Positions 19,481-31,898 of a DNA stretch of 64,000 nt are shown here, in pieces. Source of the DNA: Ischnura elegans (lineage: Eukaryota > Arthropoda > Insecta > Odonata > Coenagrionidae); assembly GCF_921293095.1 (NCBI RefSeq), contig NC_060252.1:5518001-5582000 (forward strand). The letters run 5' to 3'. Every line of letters begins with the position of its first letter. The first letter of the stretch is position 1. Made by a program: the position numbers and the translations under genes. The notes beneath the pieces were generated by a model, which was not told the origin of the DNA, searched no databases, and saw only the letters and a list, made by a program, of their open reading frames with translations.

Positions 19481-20907
19481 TACACCATACTTATAAATAT
19501 TATGAAGACCGCAAAAGAAGGTTGATCATCTCAATATCCCAGGTTTCCTCCCATATTGAAAGAATCTCTACCCTTCCTTCGGATACTACTGTCTTTCTCC
19601 AGCATCAATTAAACTTCATGGAGGAATTATAATTTTATTCAATGTATCTAATTCGTTTGTCATCCACCAAAAGTATTTCATAAGAGGAGAACCAAGCGTA
19701 GGACAGAATTTCTGCCCTATATATCTAGTTCCTGGGGGTGCGGGTGGCAGGGAGGGGGTAGGAGTGGGAAGAGGGTAGAGTACCCTAGTGCATGGTCCGA
19801 ATTCTCAGAAATGCTCCTTGGACCCACGCGCCCCATGGTGGGAAAAGTAGCGTCCCGCCTCCTTTCCCGCCACGCAGAGTATCTTCCGATCACAACATTG
19901 ATTACATATTGTGATTTTTTAAGTCTATGCCATAAATTGTGTGTCTTGAGTAAAATGGGTGAAATGACAGGTATCTGAATATTACAACTGAATTGAAATT
20001 CTGTGATGCATCATTATAAATATTTAAGTTAATAAATTAAACATATTTAAAGAACTTAATGAGTTTTATTCTACAGTACGAACAAGCATTACTGGCCGAA
20101 GAATTTCACCGACTCCTCTTCAATTGTTTAAGAGTCTCGTTTGGTAATTGCTGAATACTACTTTTTTACGTTATTAAAATCATGGGTGCGAGCGATGACC
20201 ATCAGCTTATCAATTCACCCCCTCACATATACGCTTCTGGCATTGATCGGTCGATTGCAGGGCTTCATTCAACACGAAATAAGACCTGTGCTTTGGAGAC
20301 GACAAGCCATCGCGTAAAAGTGAGCGTGATCACCACTAATGTACCCCACATGAACACACGGAAACAAGAGTAACAAACATGAGAAACACGATACACCACT
20401 GTATGAAAGAATTTCTCGGACAATGAGATGTAAACGGTGAACATGATTTAATGGTGATAACCAATCTATTAGTGTATCTATGACAAGTGTTAATAGGCAT
20501 ATCAGCTTAACAATAGAAAAAATAAACTATAAAAATTAAAATAAAAAGCACCTAACAATAGAAAAAATGTTGGAGGAATTTTAACAATGATAATAATAAT
20601 AACAATAACAATATAGTACATCTTTGAGATCTCCTGGTTTCACATTATATATTCACATCCCTAGGGGTTTGAAATGCTAGAAGATGTTTAGAGATAGTTT
20701 AGGAAGTTTAATTCTTAACCTTCTATTCTTTAATAATTGGAAGGGTGGGTATTTTAAAACCACTGGAGTGTTACGATAGGCACTCTAGAAACACACTAAT
20801 TTTTTAGCAGTTTGAACAGTTCTATCCACATGGCCATACAAGAGATAAAGGTTTGTTATCTTCTAACAAACAATCTCCGATGCCATCTTTTGATGCATCA
20901 GTGAGTA
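19481..20907. other. intergenic, nothing recognised
   Basis: Short AT-rich runs and a GC-rich patch near 19735-19880. No coding or repeat termini are supported. Confidence 0.5.
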
Positions 20908-21212
20908 TTAACACATTAAGGACCAGATATTTTTTTTCAAACTTACCCCAGTGGCCGGGTATCTTTCAAGGCAGGCGTTTTTTTTGCATGCAACTGTAAT
21001 TTGGTTTACACCTGAATAACGTTTTACAAAATCTCTTTCAAAATTTTAGTGTTTTAAGATAAAACCTAATGTTGAAATATGAATACATAATTTTTAATGC
21101 ATACTTATAATTAATAATTTTTATGACATTAAACCTCGATAAATATATAAACTTTATGATGGCAGTGTGAAGAAAACACAAGTTACCTAGCGATCCGTCC
21201 GCAATGTGTTAA
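20908..21212. mobile_element. piggyBac-type MITE
   Basis: TTAACACATTAAGGACCAG at the left and the complement of TTAACACATTGCGGACGG at the right form inverted ends starting with the TTAA target (20908-20911 and 21209-21212). The element is 305 bp with no transposase. TTAA targets and such ends are characteristic of piggyBac-derived MITEs. Confidence 0.7.
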
Positions 21213-21393
21213 TTCCTATATCCTTGGACGGATGAAATATTGCCGAAAGGGGGGAATTTGACAATAATTCTTTCACTTCATCCAAACTCATATGGTGTAT
21301 CGGTACTCACTCACAGACAGTGTAATATTTTAGCAGGTCTCTTAAAGGGGAAATTATAAGTGCCATATTAGAGGATGTATTCCCTGAATAAAC

Positions 21394-21470
21394 TTAACCC
21401 TTTCACGCCCGACATCAGGTGGAGCCGACGGGCATTTTCATATGCAGAACACCTGACGTCGGGTATAGCT
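21394..21470. repeat. TTAA-anchored terminal fragment with inverted repeat
   Basis: TTAACCCTTTCACGCCCGAC at 21394 looks like another piggyBac-type terminus, followed by an imperfect inverted pair (21408-21421 and 21450-21463). No partner terminus is found nearby. Confidence 0.35.
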
Positions 21471-22689
21471 GTCACAGATTTTTGGACACAAACGGCCGGA
21501 CGTTGGCTCTAGCCAATTGGAGGGAATGGCAGTGACCGCTGAGGTTGCAATTGTTGGATGCATTCAGGCCTGGCCCGAGACCCAGCTAAGCGAGTCCTTA
21601 GGGCCACTCCTTGGCAATTAAGGCCGACCCTACCACTCATTTATGATCATCCACACCGCAATTATCAGTTGCGAGGAGTTGTGTATTGTCAATAGTTTTT
21701 CCAATGATATATTTTTCTGCATACTAAAATTTGTTTATACCTTGAAATGAATTCTTCGTTTTGTTCTGTGCGTAAGCATTTTTTTAAATGAAATTTTAGC
21801 ATAAAAAATAATGGACTTCTGGACTTTGAGTCTTAGTAGTTCACTAACTTTGTCGTTATTAACGCTAGAAGTCCGTTTAAAATTCCACATTGCTTAAAAA
21901 AATGATCCTACTTCCTTTAGAAGGGTAAATTATTGAAAATTAAATGCAATATTAGGTTGAAAAAACACTAGTAACACAATAAGTTGACGATGGACTCATG
22001 CTAAGATAGGGTTAGAGGGTGTAGTCCAGTGGTTGGAGTAAGGGAGGAGTACCCCGTTGAGCTGGGTCCCAAATCTGAGGGATGAAAATACCAGGGTAAC
22101 TCACCCCCAAAAAAGAGCTCCGTACAGAGAGGTTTTGAAATATTCTCATGCTACTCGAAGCACGGAGAACCTTTTCCAACTGTAGGCACCGGTAGAAAAG
22201 GATTAACATACTCAACATTTTTTGGATTTCCTTCTTATTTGTTGGACTAGTACAATATCAGCAACAAGGATGGATTCAGGTGTTATGCCTTTAGCTCTGA
22301 AAAATTGTCCAAGTTATTTTACCTCTCCTATAGAATAACGAAGCTAGTTGGAATTAAACTTTACATCAAGTTCTAGCGCTCTATTTAAAAATTCCATAAG
22401 TACTGAAGTTGGAATAACTCAGGGGCAATTTTTAATCCAAATGGTAGGCAGTTAAATTTAAAACATCCAACTGGGGTACTAAATTGACTAAGGTAACTAG
22501 TCTCCTTTATTAATATTATAAGCAAAAACTAATTTACAAGATCAATTACTATAAAATAGGGCATATCCAGCATTTAAATTTTATTTCCTTTAGAGTGGGG
22601 ATGAGATATAGTTGAAGGCATAAATTTCTGTTCAAATCTTGAAGATCAAGACATAGGTACCCTCATAGCACAAAATATCCTTTGGAAGT
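21471..22689. other. intergenic, nothing recognised
   Basis: No supported features. Open frames here are short and unrecognised. Confidence 0.5.
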
Positions 22690-23520
22690 CTAATTAATAT
22701 CCGTAATGTCCATATCCATGGGGGATTTCTTATGTACATAAAATGGATATCCATTAGAGTACACCCATGGATATCCACTGGATATTCATTTGACATTTTA
22801 TGATAGATATATATTATTGGAAATATTAAATCTACAGTATAAACATAACAATTGATGTCTACACATTTTTTGTAACAAAAAATGAGTAAAATTATATTTA
22901 AATGTCATTATCAGTTGTAACGTTCCTCATTAACTCTGAAAATGAGGATTTGTTTCATATTTTCCACACAGCATGCATGATTGAGTAAAAACACTGGACA
23001 CTCCACTGGATGTCTCATGTTTATCCATGGTATGTCTAGAAAGAGGACATTTGGGCATCCGTTGGATATCCACTGGATAATACAACTATGGATATCCAAT
23101 GGATGTCATGAATATCTTCAATGCAAGGGTGTAACCAGGATCATTACTAGGAGGGGGCAAGCCATGGTTTAAGGGGGTAGCGAGACATGGTCTAAGGGGG
23201 GCAAGCCAAGTTGTGACATTTTAGCATGGAAAAGGTGATTGAAAACAACATTTTAAGAAAATTATATAAGTGCTTTGTCAGTTTACTAGATTATTTCCTT
23301 GAAAAAATAGTTTTATTTTATTTACAAATTTACTATTGCATATCATTTTTCGTGAGTCTAAAGAAAATTTGATGAATGCTTACATTTCGATTCAGTGCTG
23401 ATTTTGCTTTAAGACTATTGCGATTTTTGCTGCTAGGGGGGGGGGGGAGCAGCTGTCCCCCCCCCTGCCCCTCGCTGGGTACGCCCATACAACAATGGAT
23501 ATCCAATGGATTTCTCTGTG
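22690..23520. repeat. GGATATCC-rich repeat cluster split by a MITE
   Basis: ATGGATATCCA-type units occur at about 22740-22795, 23060-23105 and 23493-23510. ATGGATATCCAATGGAT lies on both sides of the element at 23124-23488. The unit is self-complementary at its core (GGATATCC). Confidence 0.55.
23124..23488. mobile_element. G-rich MITE, hAT-like
   Basis: The left end, CAAGGGTGTAACCAGGATC, and the complement of the right end, GGGCGTACCCAGCGAGG, are related inverted termini. The body has G runs near both ends. The flanking octamers CTTCAATG and CAACAATG agree at 6 of 8 positions, giving weak support for an 8-bp target duplication. Confidence 0.5.
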
Positions 23521-26500
23521 CTTTCTGAGTAGCCTTTGGGACCAATATGTTTTTTCATGCTACAATGCTGACCCACTCTGATGGATTTTCAACTCTGCTT
23601 AGCACACTGTCTTTCAAAGATCTCCTTTCTTAAAACATCTAACACCATTAAACACATCCTTAAATTTCTTAATTAAACTTCCTGTTTCATCATATTCGCT
23701 AATTTCTTGTAATTTATGTACCAAATTATATTTCAGACATGAAGTTAACCCTAAAATAGGGCATTACTAATAATCAACCACAGCGAAATCATCATCATGC
23801 CTTACGTTATACACTAAGCAGGTAAGTTTCTCTTTACCAACGCAAAAATTTCATGGCCTATATTGGTTTTAATTGGAAATTCTTCTCCGAAATAACAGGG
23901 ATAGGAATTTTAGTAAATCTGCTCCACAAATGTCTTGGTAGGACACATTGATTGCAGCTCAGGTTTAAATTTTAAAAGGCACATCCAAGTCATTTATGAA
24001 TATCATCCGTATCCAACACTTGCGGTGTAGGACATTTACAAGCCCCGTAATTACAGTGAATTTAACATTTTTTAAACCTTTCCGAGTCACCCGACAACAA
24101 AATGGTTCAACGTATTGCACTTCCCAAAAACTGGAAAGCTTTACGCATATAGTGTTATATCTTTTACGCAAATAAGAGGGAGCATTAAACATAATGTTAC
24201 GCATTACCTAATCTATATTATTATCACCCTTACATTTAGTCTGAACCCTATCCAAGTGCATCTCTTCCATCTTCGAATCAGCAGGATTGGCGGCGAGGGT
24301 GGCGGATGGCGCGTGTCGTCTGTTTTCACGATGCTCTCGACGCGTGCGTAGTTTGATGTGGGTGCAGTCACAGCTCTTGCAACAGATGTTTTAATCTTGC
24401 CTACTCACGGCTTTTTCCGTCACCCTGCATTTTTTTTTATTTTTGCGTCTTCAATTTTGATGTCAGGGGTGTGAAGAAAACGTTCCTGAAACTAATAATC
24501 GACAATTCTCAATGCAATTCTGTCTCTAATAAGGACTCCTTATGCTCATTGATTTCATACGAGGATGAGTCTCCTGAAGTCCATAATGGAATCATTCACT
24601 TGTTTGAGGTCTTTGTGCTCCCTTATTTAAAGAACGGGCACTTAAATAGGGTATTGAAAGAATCTGGTAAAAATGTTCTTTTAAGGCGTGAAATTATTTT
24701 CGAATTCCTTATTATCACTTCTCGCACCGTAATATATCGGCAAGATTAATGTCTATATATTCGCTATACCACTTCTATATCTTCGCTCTTCGTTTCCAAC
24801 TCATTAGCGATCGGAAACAGCAAGAGTCGTCTCATAAATAGCGTCCACTCCGAATCTATCTGGTCCGCCGTTGAGTGGTTGAGGGGATTTGAATGCCATT
24901 TTCACACGTGAATTAATTTTCACGACGTCGTAACACGTGCATCAGTTCCTATGATGAAAGTCGAGGAGGAGGATTCTCCTATTATTTTCTTTGGTCGATC
25001 CTTTACGACGGCGCCATGTTATGGTGGGGACTTCAGTTGATTAATAAAATAGCGGCGAAGACGCTCTTATAACGGCCGCAGCATTAATTCCTTTGTTTAC
25101 TTATAATCTCCATATAACAATGTCATGAAGAATGACAATATATTTACATGGCATCACTTACAATATTCATTAAAGCAATGCACAACAATCCGTGCGAAAA
25201 CTCATTTTTATTTGAAACAATAATTGAAATAGTGATAATCGCGTTTCGCGCCATCCTATAACTTCCCACATAGCAACGACTTTCTCAGAGACGTCTCACC
25301 ATTGTCTCGAACATCGCGTACATGTCTCAGAGGGGTAATCGTGAGACGCCCAGGTTTTCTATTTAAACATATTTAAATGCCATCAACCCCTTCCATGCCA
25401 ATTTTTTGGAGCGATTCTGCAGTTGTGATTATTAAAATCACGACATTTAATATGTGTTTCTTACTTTCAAAAAACCATCCATCAAAAATTTGTCATTAAA
25501 AATGATCAAGCAAAGTATCTCATAACAATATAATTTGTATTTAATTGATTTTTTGCCAAAATTTAAAGCATGCCTTAGTAAACATGAGCATTTTTACGGT
25601 CCGATTAAGTGTACATTTTTATTTTATTCATACTTGTCATAACTTTTCATTAAAAGATTAAATGTCCATTTTTCTCGTATTTTTAACATATTGTTGAGGA
25701 AAATTTTGTTTTTCACGTAGCTACGCAAAATTTGTTAAACCACATTATTAAACAAAGTATCAACTGTAATTCTCAAAAGGAAAATCCCGCCCCAACTTGC
25801 CACTCCACCTCTCCTATCAATAAGTTATGTGCGATGAGTGTGCAACCGCCCGACGCGAAATATTTTAATGCTTTATCTCCAAAAAAATCGAGCATAATTG
25901 ATGCGGATTTTTAAGGATATTTTTTCATATAACTATTATTTTAGTTAATTATGAGTGATTTTTGTAATAGTCAATCCAATTTCAATTAAGTTATGATTTG
26001 TTTAAAACATCACCTGTAGTCACTAATTTTTTACCTAATACTAGGATTAAAGTAGTGAACCACGCCTGCCGCTCATGAGATATTTACACCAGGAGTTAGA
26101 TTGAAGTCTATATTATTAGACGAAAAAGAAAAATCTAGCTCCGACACGCAACCCTCCGATATTTTCGTGGTAAATAAAAGTGATGTCGCGCCCCTTGCTC
26201 CGCAATGCACGATGTATGCACTCGGGAACTTAGCGTGATATGCGTAACAGTCCCTTTGAGAGACTGGATTTTCCCTAAATCTTAAGAGCATGGAACGCAT
26301 TTGCTGAATAATATGGTGTTCCCAATATTTTATAAATTGCCTAAATCGAAATATTATTACTCCTGGAATACGAATTTCACACTTTCAGATTTTAAAATCA
26401 CTATATATGTTTTTCGCAATTAAATGAAAAGTGAACATTTTCAAGCACGTGTGACGTCATTCTGTTTCCAGCTGCCGCCGTGTGAGGCCACCTTGGTACG

Positions 26501-27479
26501 AGACTACGAGCGCCGCTACGATGCAGGCTGCTAGCAGGTAGCAGAGTACCCTGCTGGCAGGTAGCGCTTGGCTTAAATAAGGATTATTAATACCCTATCA
26601 AACTAAGGAAACTTTCCGCCCTTATGCAATTTTATAATAGGTGTTTATTAAGAGATGTTTCCCTGAGCTCTGTGCCTCATGCATGCATTGGTAACCTCAG
26701 ACGATGTAAAACTCCTATCTACTCGTATAGAAACTAATTCCCTGTGACGTCACGTGGAGCGGCATCGCATGGTCGCCAATCTTGCCTTTTTCAAATGAGG
26801 TTAATTGACCATTAACATTCGTCTAAACTGGGATTTCTAAAACCCAAATAATTTTTATATAATGAATACACCGATGGTGGGTAACGAATCGCAATCAATG
26901 CCTTTCGTTTTCTTTGATGAAGGAAACTACCCTATTGCGGTGCCTTTATGGCACGCACCCTCTTCTGACCGTTTTACCCTGGGGCCTTTGCGACGAAGAC
27001 CCGTGCGGACGGTAATGGACCTAAAGGTTCGGTTAATAAATTAACCTAAAGGTTTCATGAGAAAATGTAAGTAAAGAGAGGTAGTAAATACATATTCTGG
27101 ACATCTTGATAGTACACGTCGAAAGTCGTTAAAAATTATCACTCAAAAGTGTTCATAGTTAATTCCGCCCGAAATTAAGCAGTGCTGTAAATAGCACCAG
27201 TTAAGATCAAGTGACAAAGCATTCTGAAGAATTTTTACCTTCTTCAAGATGTTTTGCAACGCTAATAGACATTAAAAGGATCGTAAGGGTTTTGTTGTCA
27301 AGACTCAGAATATAAATAGCAACCCTCATTGCGTGAAGCCAACCAAGATTTGGTGAACCCATTGTTCTTTTAAGTTGAGTGCACTTATAATAAAATATGT
27401 GACATTTCGCGGCGAATAATGTAGGGAAACTTCCGTTGGGATTCGTACCAGATAAGCATCTCATCGTAAGCTAAGGAGC
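23521..27479. other. 4-kb AT-rich stretch, nothing recognised
   Basis: The longest frames (24471-24749, 26862-27044, 24115-24351) have no recognised similarity. Around 26447-26560 there is a GC-richer patch beginning with TGACGTCA and a degenerate duplicate of GCTAGCAGGTAGC. Confidence 0.5.
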
Positions 27480-28190
27480 TAATATGAGGCTAGGCTAAGG
27501 TTTTAGGGAAGAATAGGCAAGGAATGACGTAAAATAGCATCCGATTAACATAAGCGACTTCGATTGGATTAGCGCCAAGCGTGGAAGAACAGCGCAAACA
27601 CATCCCACGCCCTGCCCGACATGAATTCAAAGCCTACCACTGAAAGTCACCGAGTCTCAGTGGCGCTCAGTGAACTCAGTGGCGCAGCATTTTGGGGATA
27701 TCCCCCCCCCCCCCCCAGAGCTCAGAGAAATTTTTATTTTTAATCCATTTTACTTAATTTGATTGATATTACTAATAAAATATTCTAAGGATGAATAAAA
27801 AAATCCCTCAGAAAGTCGTAAAACTCACCATTTTGAAAAATTTATCTTAAAATTTCGCAACTTATTAATCTCGCACCCACCGCTTATCCTGGTGAGTATT
27901 CCATACCCCCCTACACCTTGGTATTAGTTGCATCAAAACCCCCTCAATCCTTAATTCCTGGCTGCGCACCTGGCTGAACTTATTAGAGCTGGACAACTGA
28001 TAACAGATTTTCCTGTGAATATATATATAAGCGACATAAGCGACTAGCTGATGAAGATGCAAAGCATGATATACGAACTTATTCCTCATGGCGGAAAGGA
28101 AAAAAATAACTACTGTGGGCATCGAACATGTTTACCTACGGAATATCATCACGGTGTCAGGAATGTGGGGCGCATAGATACCGATTTGAA
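27480..28190. repeat. dispersed repeat, copy 2, interrupted
   Basis: Same ordered blocks as 14150-14560 (AGGAATG.CGT, AACAACTGATAACAGATTTT-like, TCATGGCGGAAAGG, TTTACCTACGG), with a poly-G MITE at 27677-27972 inserted inside. Confidence 0.55.
27677..27972 (-). mobile_element. poly-G MITE (hAT-like), copy 3
   Basis: The ends CAGTGGCGCAGC and GCTGCGCACCTG are inverted. The body is the reverse orientation of copy 1, with the C run followed by AGAGCTCAGAGAAATTT. The flanking octamers AGTGAACT and GCTGAACT agree at 6 of 8 positions, as expected for an old 8-bp hAT duplication. It interrupts the dispersed repeat at 27480-28190. Confidence 0.8.
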
Positions 28191-28592
28191 TAATACTAAA
28201 CCAACAGGCCGCCCAGTGTTGTTCGGGAAGGATAGTACACAGAGACGGGGAAACTTGGAGTTCATGGTCAAATAGCAGGATTTATTATATTTACTCTAAG
28301 AGCGTGCCAAGAGGTGGTATGTCGCACCCGACAGTATGTCGCACCGCAGAAGTTGTATTTGATCGTGACGTAAAAAAACTGTGATGAGAAAACGACGCGT
28401 TAAATACAATAAATAAATCCATTAAAAAAATAAAACTAATCCATAAAATCCTCGATTAAATACCACTTGTTCCATAAAACACATCCTGCAACGTTAATTG
28501 CGTAAGTCGTGGCTCTATTTATTCTTAGCAGACCGCTAATTAGAGTGAATCCGTTCACATAAAATGGGATGCGAAGCAACCATTCACACTGA

Positions 28593-28621
28593 GGGCGCGT
28601 TCCGAAATTCACTGGCAGTAC
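28593..28621 (+). repeat. terminal inverted repeat, left member (29 bp)
   Basis: Matches the complement of 42247-42275 at 28 of 29 positions. It starts GGGCGCGTTCCG and ends CTGGCAGTAC. TGA precedes it, and TGA follows the right member. Related GTTCC and GGCAGTAC words recur just inside both ends. Confidence 0.6.
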
Positions 28622-28929
28622 AGACAGTGCTGGCAAACCGTTCCAAAATCAACTGGCAGTACGGCACAGTAACCGATGACGTCAGTCATTTGATGACGTT
28701 CCCTACTGTGAACTCTACTGTGGCTACTGCAAGCCGAGAGCAGCAGTAGCGGCAGTAAGCAGACGGAAGCCGATGTTCGAACACCTGTGATCACCTGTTT
28801 TTGGAACACAGCAACCGCTTTGTTTAATAATATGTGGTACGCAAGTAAATGAAGTATAACGGACATAATTCATAATATATTCACGTAAACTGAGAAAAAG
28901 AACTCCAATTTTCAATTGTAAATATGTAT

Positions 28930-29170
28930 TGGATGTGAAAATGGCAAGCTGTGCGCGAAATCTGTGTAACAAATATGTGTAAAAATATGGTACATTATGT
29001 AAAATTACACATTTAATACACTTTTCTACTCACAAAGTTACACAAATCGTACAGTCTGTACATCCTGTACATCATTGATACCACAGCCGTACTCAATGTG
29101 ATGCATCAGATGTTACACAGATTGTACCACTAAGTTACCAGTCTATTCATGCACCAGAAGTGTACTCAAT
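28930..29170. repeat. GTAC / GTTACAC motif cluster 1
   Basis: About seven GTAC and several TTACAC words fall in 240 bp, far above chance. GTTACACAGATTGTAC is shared exactly with the cluster at 35820-36130. Confidence 0.55.
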
Positions 29171-29597
29171 ATTGTAATGGTTCAAGCCCCATTACAGTGC
29201 ATTTCTACTCGGCGCATTTTCTTCCCTACCAGTTTACCCGCTCGTTCCACGACCTTTCCCAAAACCCCACCCCCAAACCATGGCCCGTGGAGGAAGGCGT
29301 GGATGAGTAAGAGGGGATGAATGTGTTTTCGCCGATTTTTGTATGGTTGTGTGTGTGTGTGTGGGAGGAGGGGAGCTCGGGTTTTCCCTGAGTGAGTGGC
29401 ATATTACTCCTCCCTCTCTTCATTGTGCATTACCCCCACCCCAAGTTGAGGTATGATAAAAGGTGGTGCGCGTAAGAGAACCAAAAGAATTCCTAAGTGA
29501 CTGTCGGGCGGAGCCTATGCCCAAAATCAGTGCGACGCACGGCAGGAGGAGACAAGGGGCCCAAATATTTTCAGAAAGATTGACCTGAAAGAAGAAT

Positions 29598-29629
<32 letters not shown>

Positions 29630-31600
29630 TCCGAAGAAGCAAAGGACCAGCTGAAGAGGACGCATTATCTCCGTTCCGGATGCAGCTTCCTCCAACAAGG
29701 GAGAAAGGAGTGCAGTAAATGGAACGAGAGAGTGTTGGATCCAACCTGGTCCAGACTCGGACTACGATAAAGTAAGATTGCAGCTATCCCCCCCCCCCCC
29801 CCAAAGCCCCCTTGTGTCTCCTACCAAGCCAAGTTAAGACAAACAGTCACGGAACGCACCCGTTACATTAGTGAAAGTGAAGTCAGTCACCCCAAATTTA
29901 CATTCGACTATGGACTATCATTTACCTCCCCAATCAAGAAATCATTGAATTTGTATCATATTTACGTGTTCACCACCGAAATTTACTTTGTTATCATCAT
30001 TTTCTATATTGATTTTCATCTAGAAACCAAGTTATATTGTTTTTTATTTTAATTTATCATTGATGTTTCATAAGTGGCTTTCACCAATTCATATTTCATT
30101 AGCGTATAAGAGGGTTCCTTTTGTTTTTTTTGTCATATGCAACCTTATTTGTGTGAATTATATTTTGTTTAATTGAAAGTGTTTGAGAGAGTGTTTTTTT
30201 GTTCTGATTCCTCCACGGGTCACCCCATTGAAAATATCCTTCGTCCTTCCTTTCGCCGCGTCTGATTTCCTTCCCGTAAATGCGCGTTGGACGAGTGCAT
30301 CAGCGCCCGAACGTCACCAATCAGTTTGAATCGGGAACCCCCCACCCGCAATCATCTTCACAGAAGGGGAATATTTTTTTTATTTTATGTGAATTACGAG
30401 AAGTGAGTGGCATAGTTTTGTCCCCTAGGTCCCATGCGGGAGGGATCTTCGCGGATTTGTATTTTCTTTATTTTTGTGCGACGTCTCCCCCCGGTTCTAT
30501 TGTGGTATCCGGGCGAGTCGGGGGTGGGATTCCACAATATATACACATCAATCACTATTTTTGGGGACACAAATGTCATCACAATTTTACCACTGTGTCG
30601 CGATACCATTATATTATGTAATTATTATTTTTTAATATAAAGGATTAAATATCGTATTTTGAAACTTGCGCCAAAGGCCAAAGCGACCGGCGGCCATCTT
30701 GCATACCATGTCCCAACAGCCGTCGCGCTGAAACATTCGCAGCTACTGTATTTTGTGACTTTGCGAATTAAGCTATGCTGTAGAATCTTATTTTACAAGC
30801 AAATTTACGTTGAAGTACGCAATTGAAGAAGTAAATAATCCGTGTTTCGCAATGAAGACTGGCAAAAAGGAATTGGTAGAATACCATTTCAGGGACTTTT
30901 TAAATCGACGCCGGATTAAGTTCCTGTCTGTTTCTATGTACTGAATTACCGGGTAAAGTGGATCCTAGCGGCACGAAGAGAGATATAAGAATATATCCTT
31001 GTCAGCATCAACACATATCTGCTGAGCTGACCATGTCAATGTAAGTAAATGGAACATTTTTTCTATTCGTTAGTAAATCACCGAGGTTGTGCATGTAATC
31101 TTTCGTATGTACTAATACGATTAATGAACCGCTAATTTCTGTCCAATAAGTATTTAAGATTATTAATTACTATGTTCACAGTTTAATTACAATTTAGCAT
31201 GATCTTTGCTTTCGCGGCCATAGTAAAAATACAATCCATTCAGACCGATTAAGTGGAAATATCAGGGTTCTCGCAGAAGAATCCACTTTGTTAGCAGTTA
31301 GTTATGGCATTAAAGTATCAGTCTCAATCTCAATTAAATCGTATACGAAGAGTTTTTTCTTGAAAATGTATAACCATTGGAAATACGTCGAAGAATTATA
31401 ATAATTAATAAGCTGTTCAAAACTGTTGCTGTTCTAAGCTGTTATAATGTTATCAATTTTCATAATTTGCTGGCAATTTCAGTAGAAGTTGGAATTGGGG
31501 CAGAAATAATATCTTCGGAAAATAATATTTCAACTGGTTTTAATATATATTGGATGTCAGTTTGTGAATGCAGTGTACATAACAGGACATAACGGAATTG
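29171..31600. other. intergenic with long C runs
   Basis: C runs at about 29600-29628 and 29789-29803, and a GT run near 29348. A GC-richer point at 30690 (GCGGCCATCTTGC) resembles a promoter-proximal motif but has no supported gene. No coding exon recognised. Confidence 0.45.
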
Positions 31601-31612
31601 TCAATAAGACCT

Positions 31613-31650
31613 GAAGATGCTGGCAATAATGCTGGTGAAACTATTGTTAT
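31613..31650 (+). ncRNA. decayed hammerhead-like Penelope terminal motif
   Basis: ACCTGAAGATGCTGG leads through a wobble-rich stem to GTGAAACT. It has the same layout as the motifs at 184 and 12717, with no Penelope coding sequence nearby. Confidence 0.35.
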
Positions 31651-31898
31651 ACAAAATGTCTCATGCGACAGATTCCTATAAAATATTATCATCATGAATA
31701 TTTACAATAGGGAACTTGCATATATTTCAGATATAATCAATAGCCCCAAAATTATATAAAAATATATGTTTGCATACCTCGGTGAAAGTTTTTTTATTAT
31801 TTTATGACGTGGTTTGCGATATTTAATGCATCAAAGTTCACGAAAATTTTCAAATTCAAGTGAGAAGCGAAAACGCCCGATGATTGGCTGGTAGAAAA

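Noticed and set aside
22690-23110. CRISPR-like array from the spaced GGATATCC units
   Set aside because: Units are irregular in spacing and sequence, and the window is eukaryotic.
24471-24749. 92-codon frame as a host gene
   Set aside because: No recognised domain, no splice context and AT-rich composition like its surroundings.
29600-29803. Long C runs as biological signal
   Set aside because: Long mononucleotide runs are often unstable in assembly, and nothing around them gives a function; the runs inside MITEs are treated as part of those elements.
30660-30780. Promoter and 5' UTR at a GCGGCCATCTTG motif
   Set aside because: The motif resembles a promoter-proximal site, but no coding exon can be attached to it.
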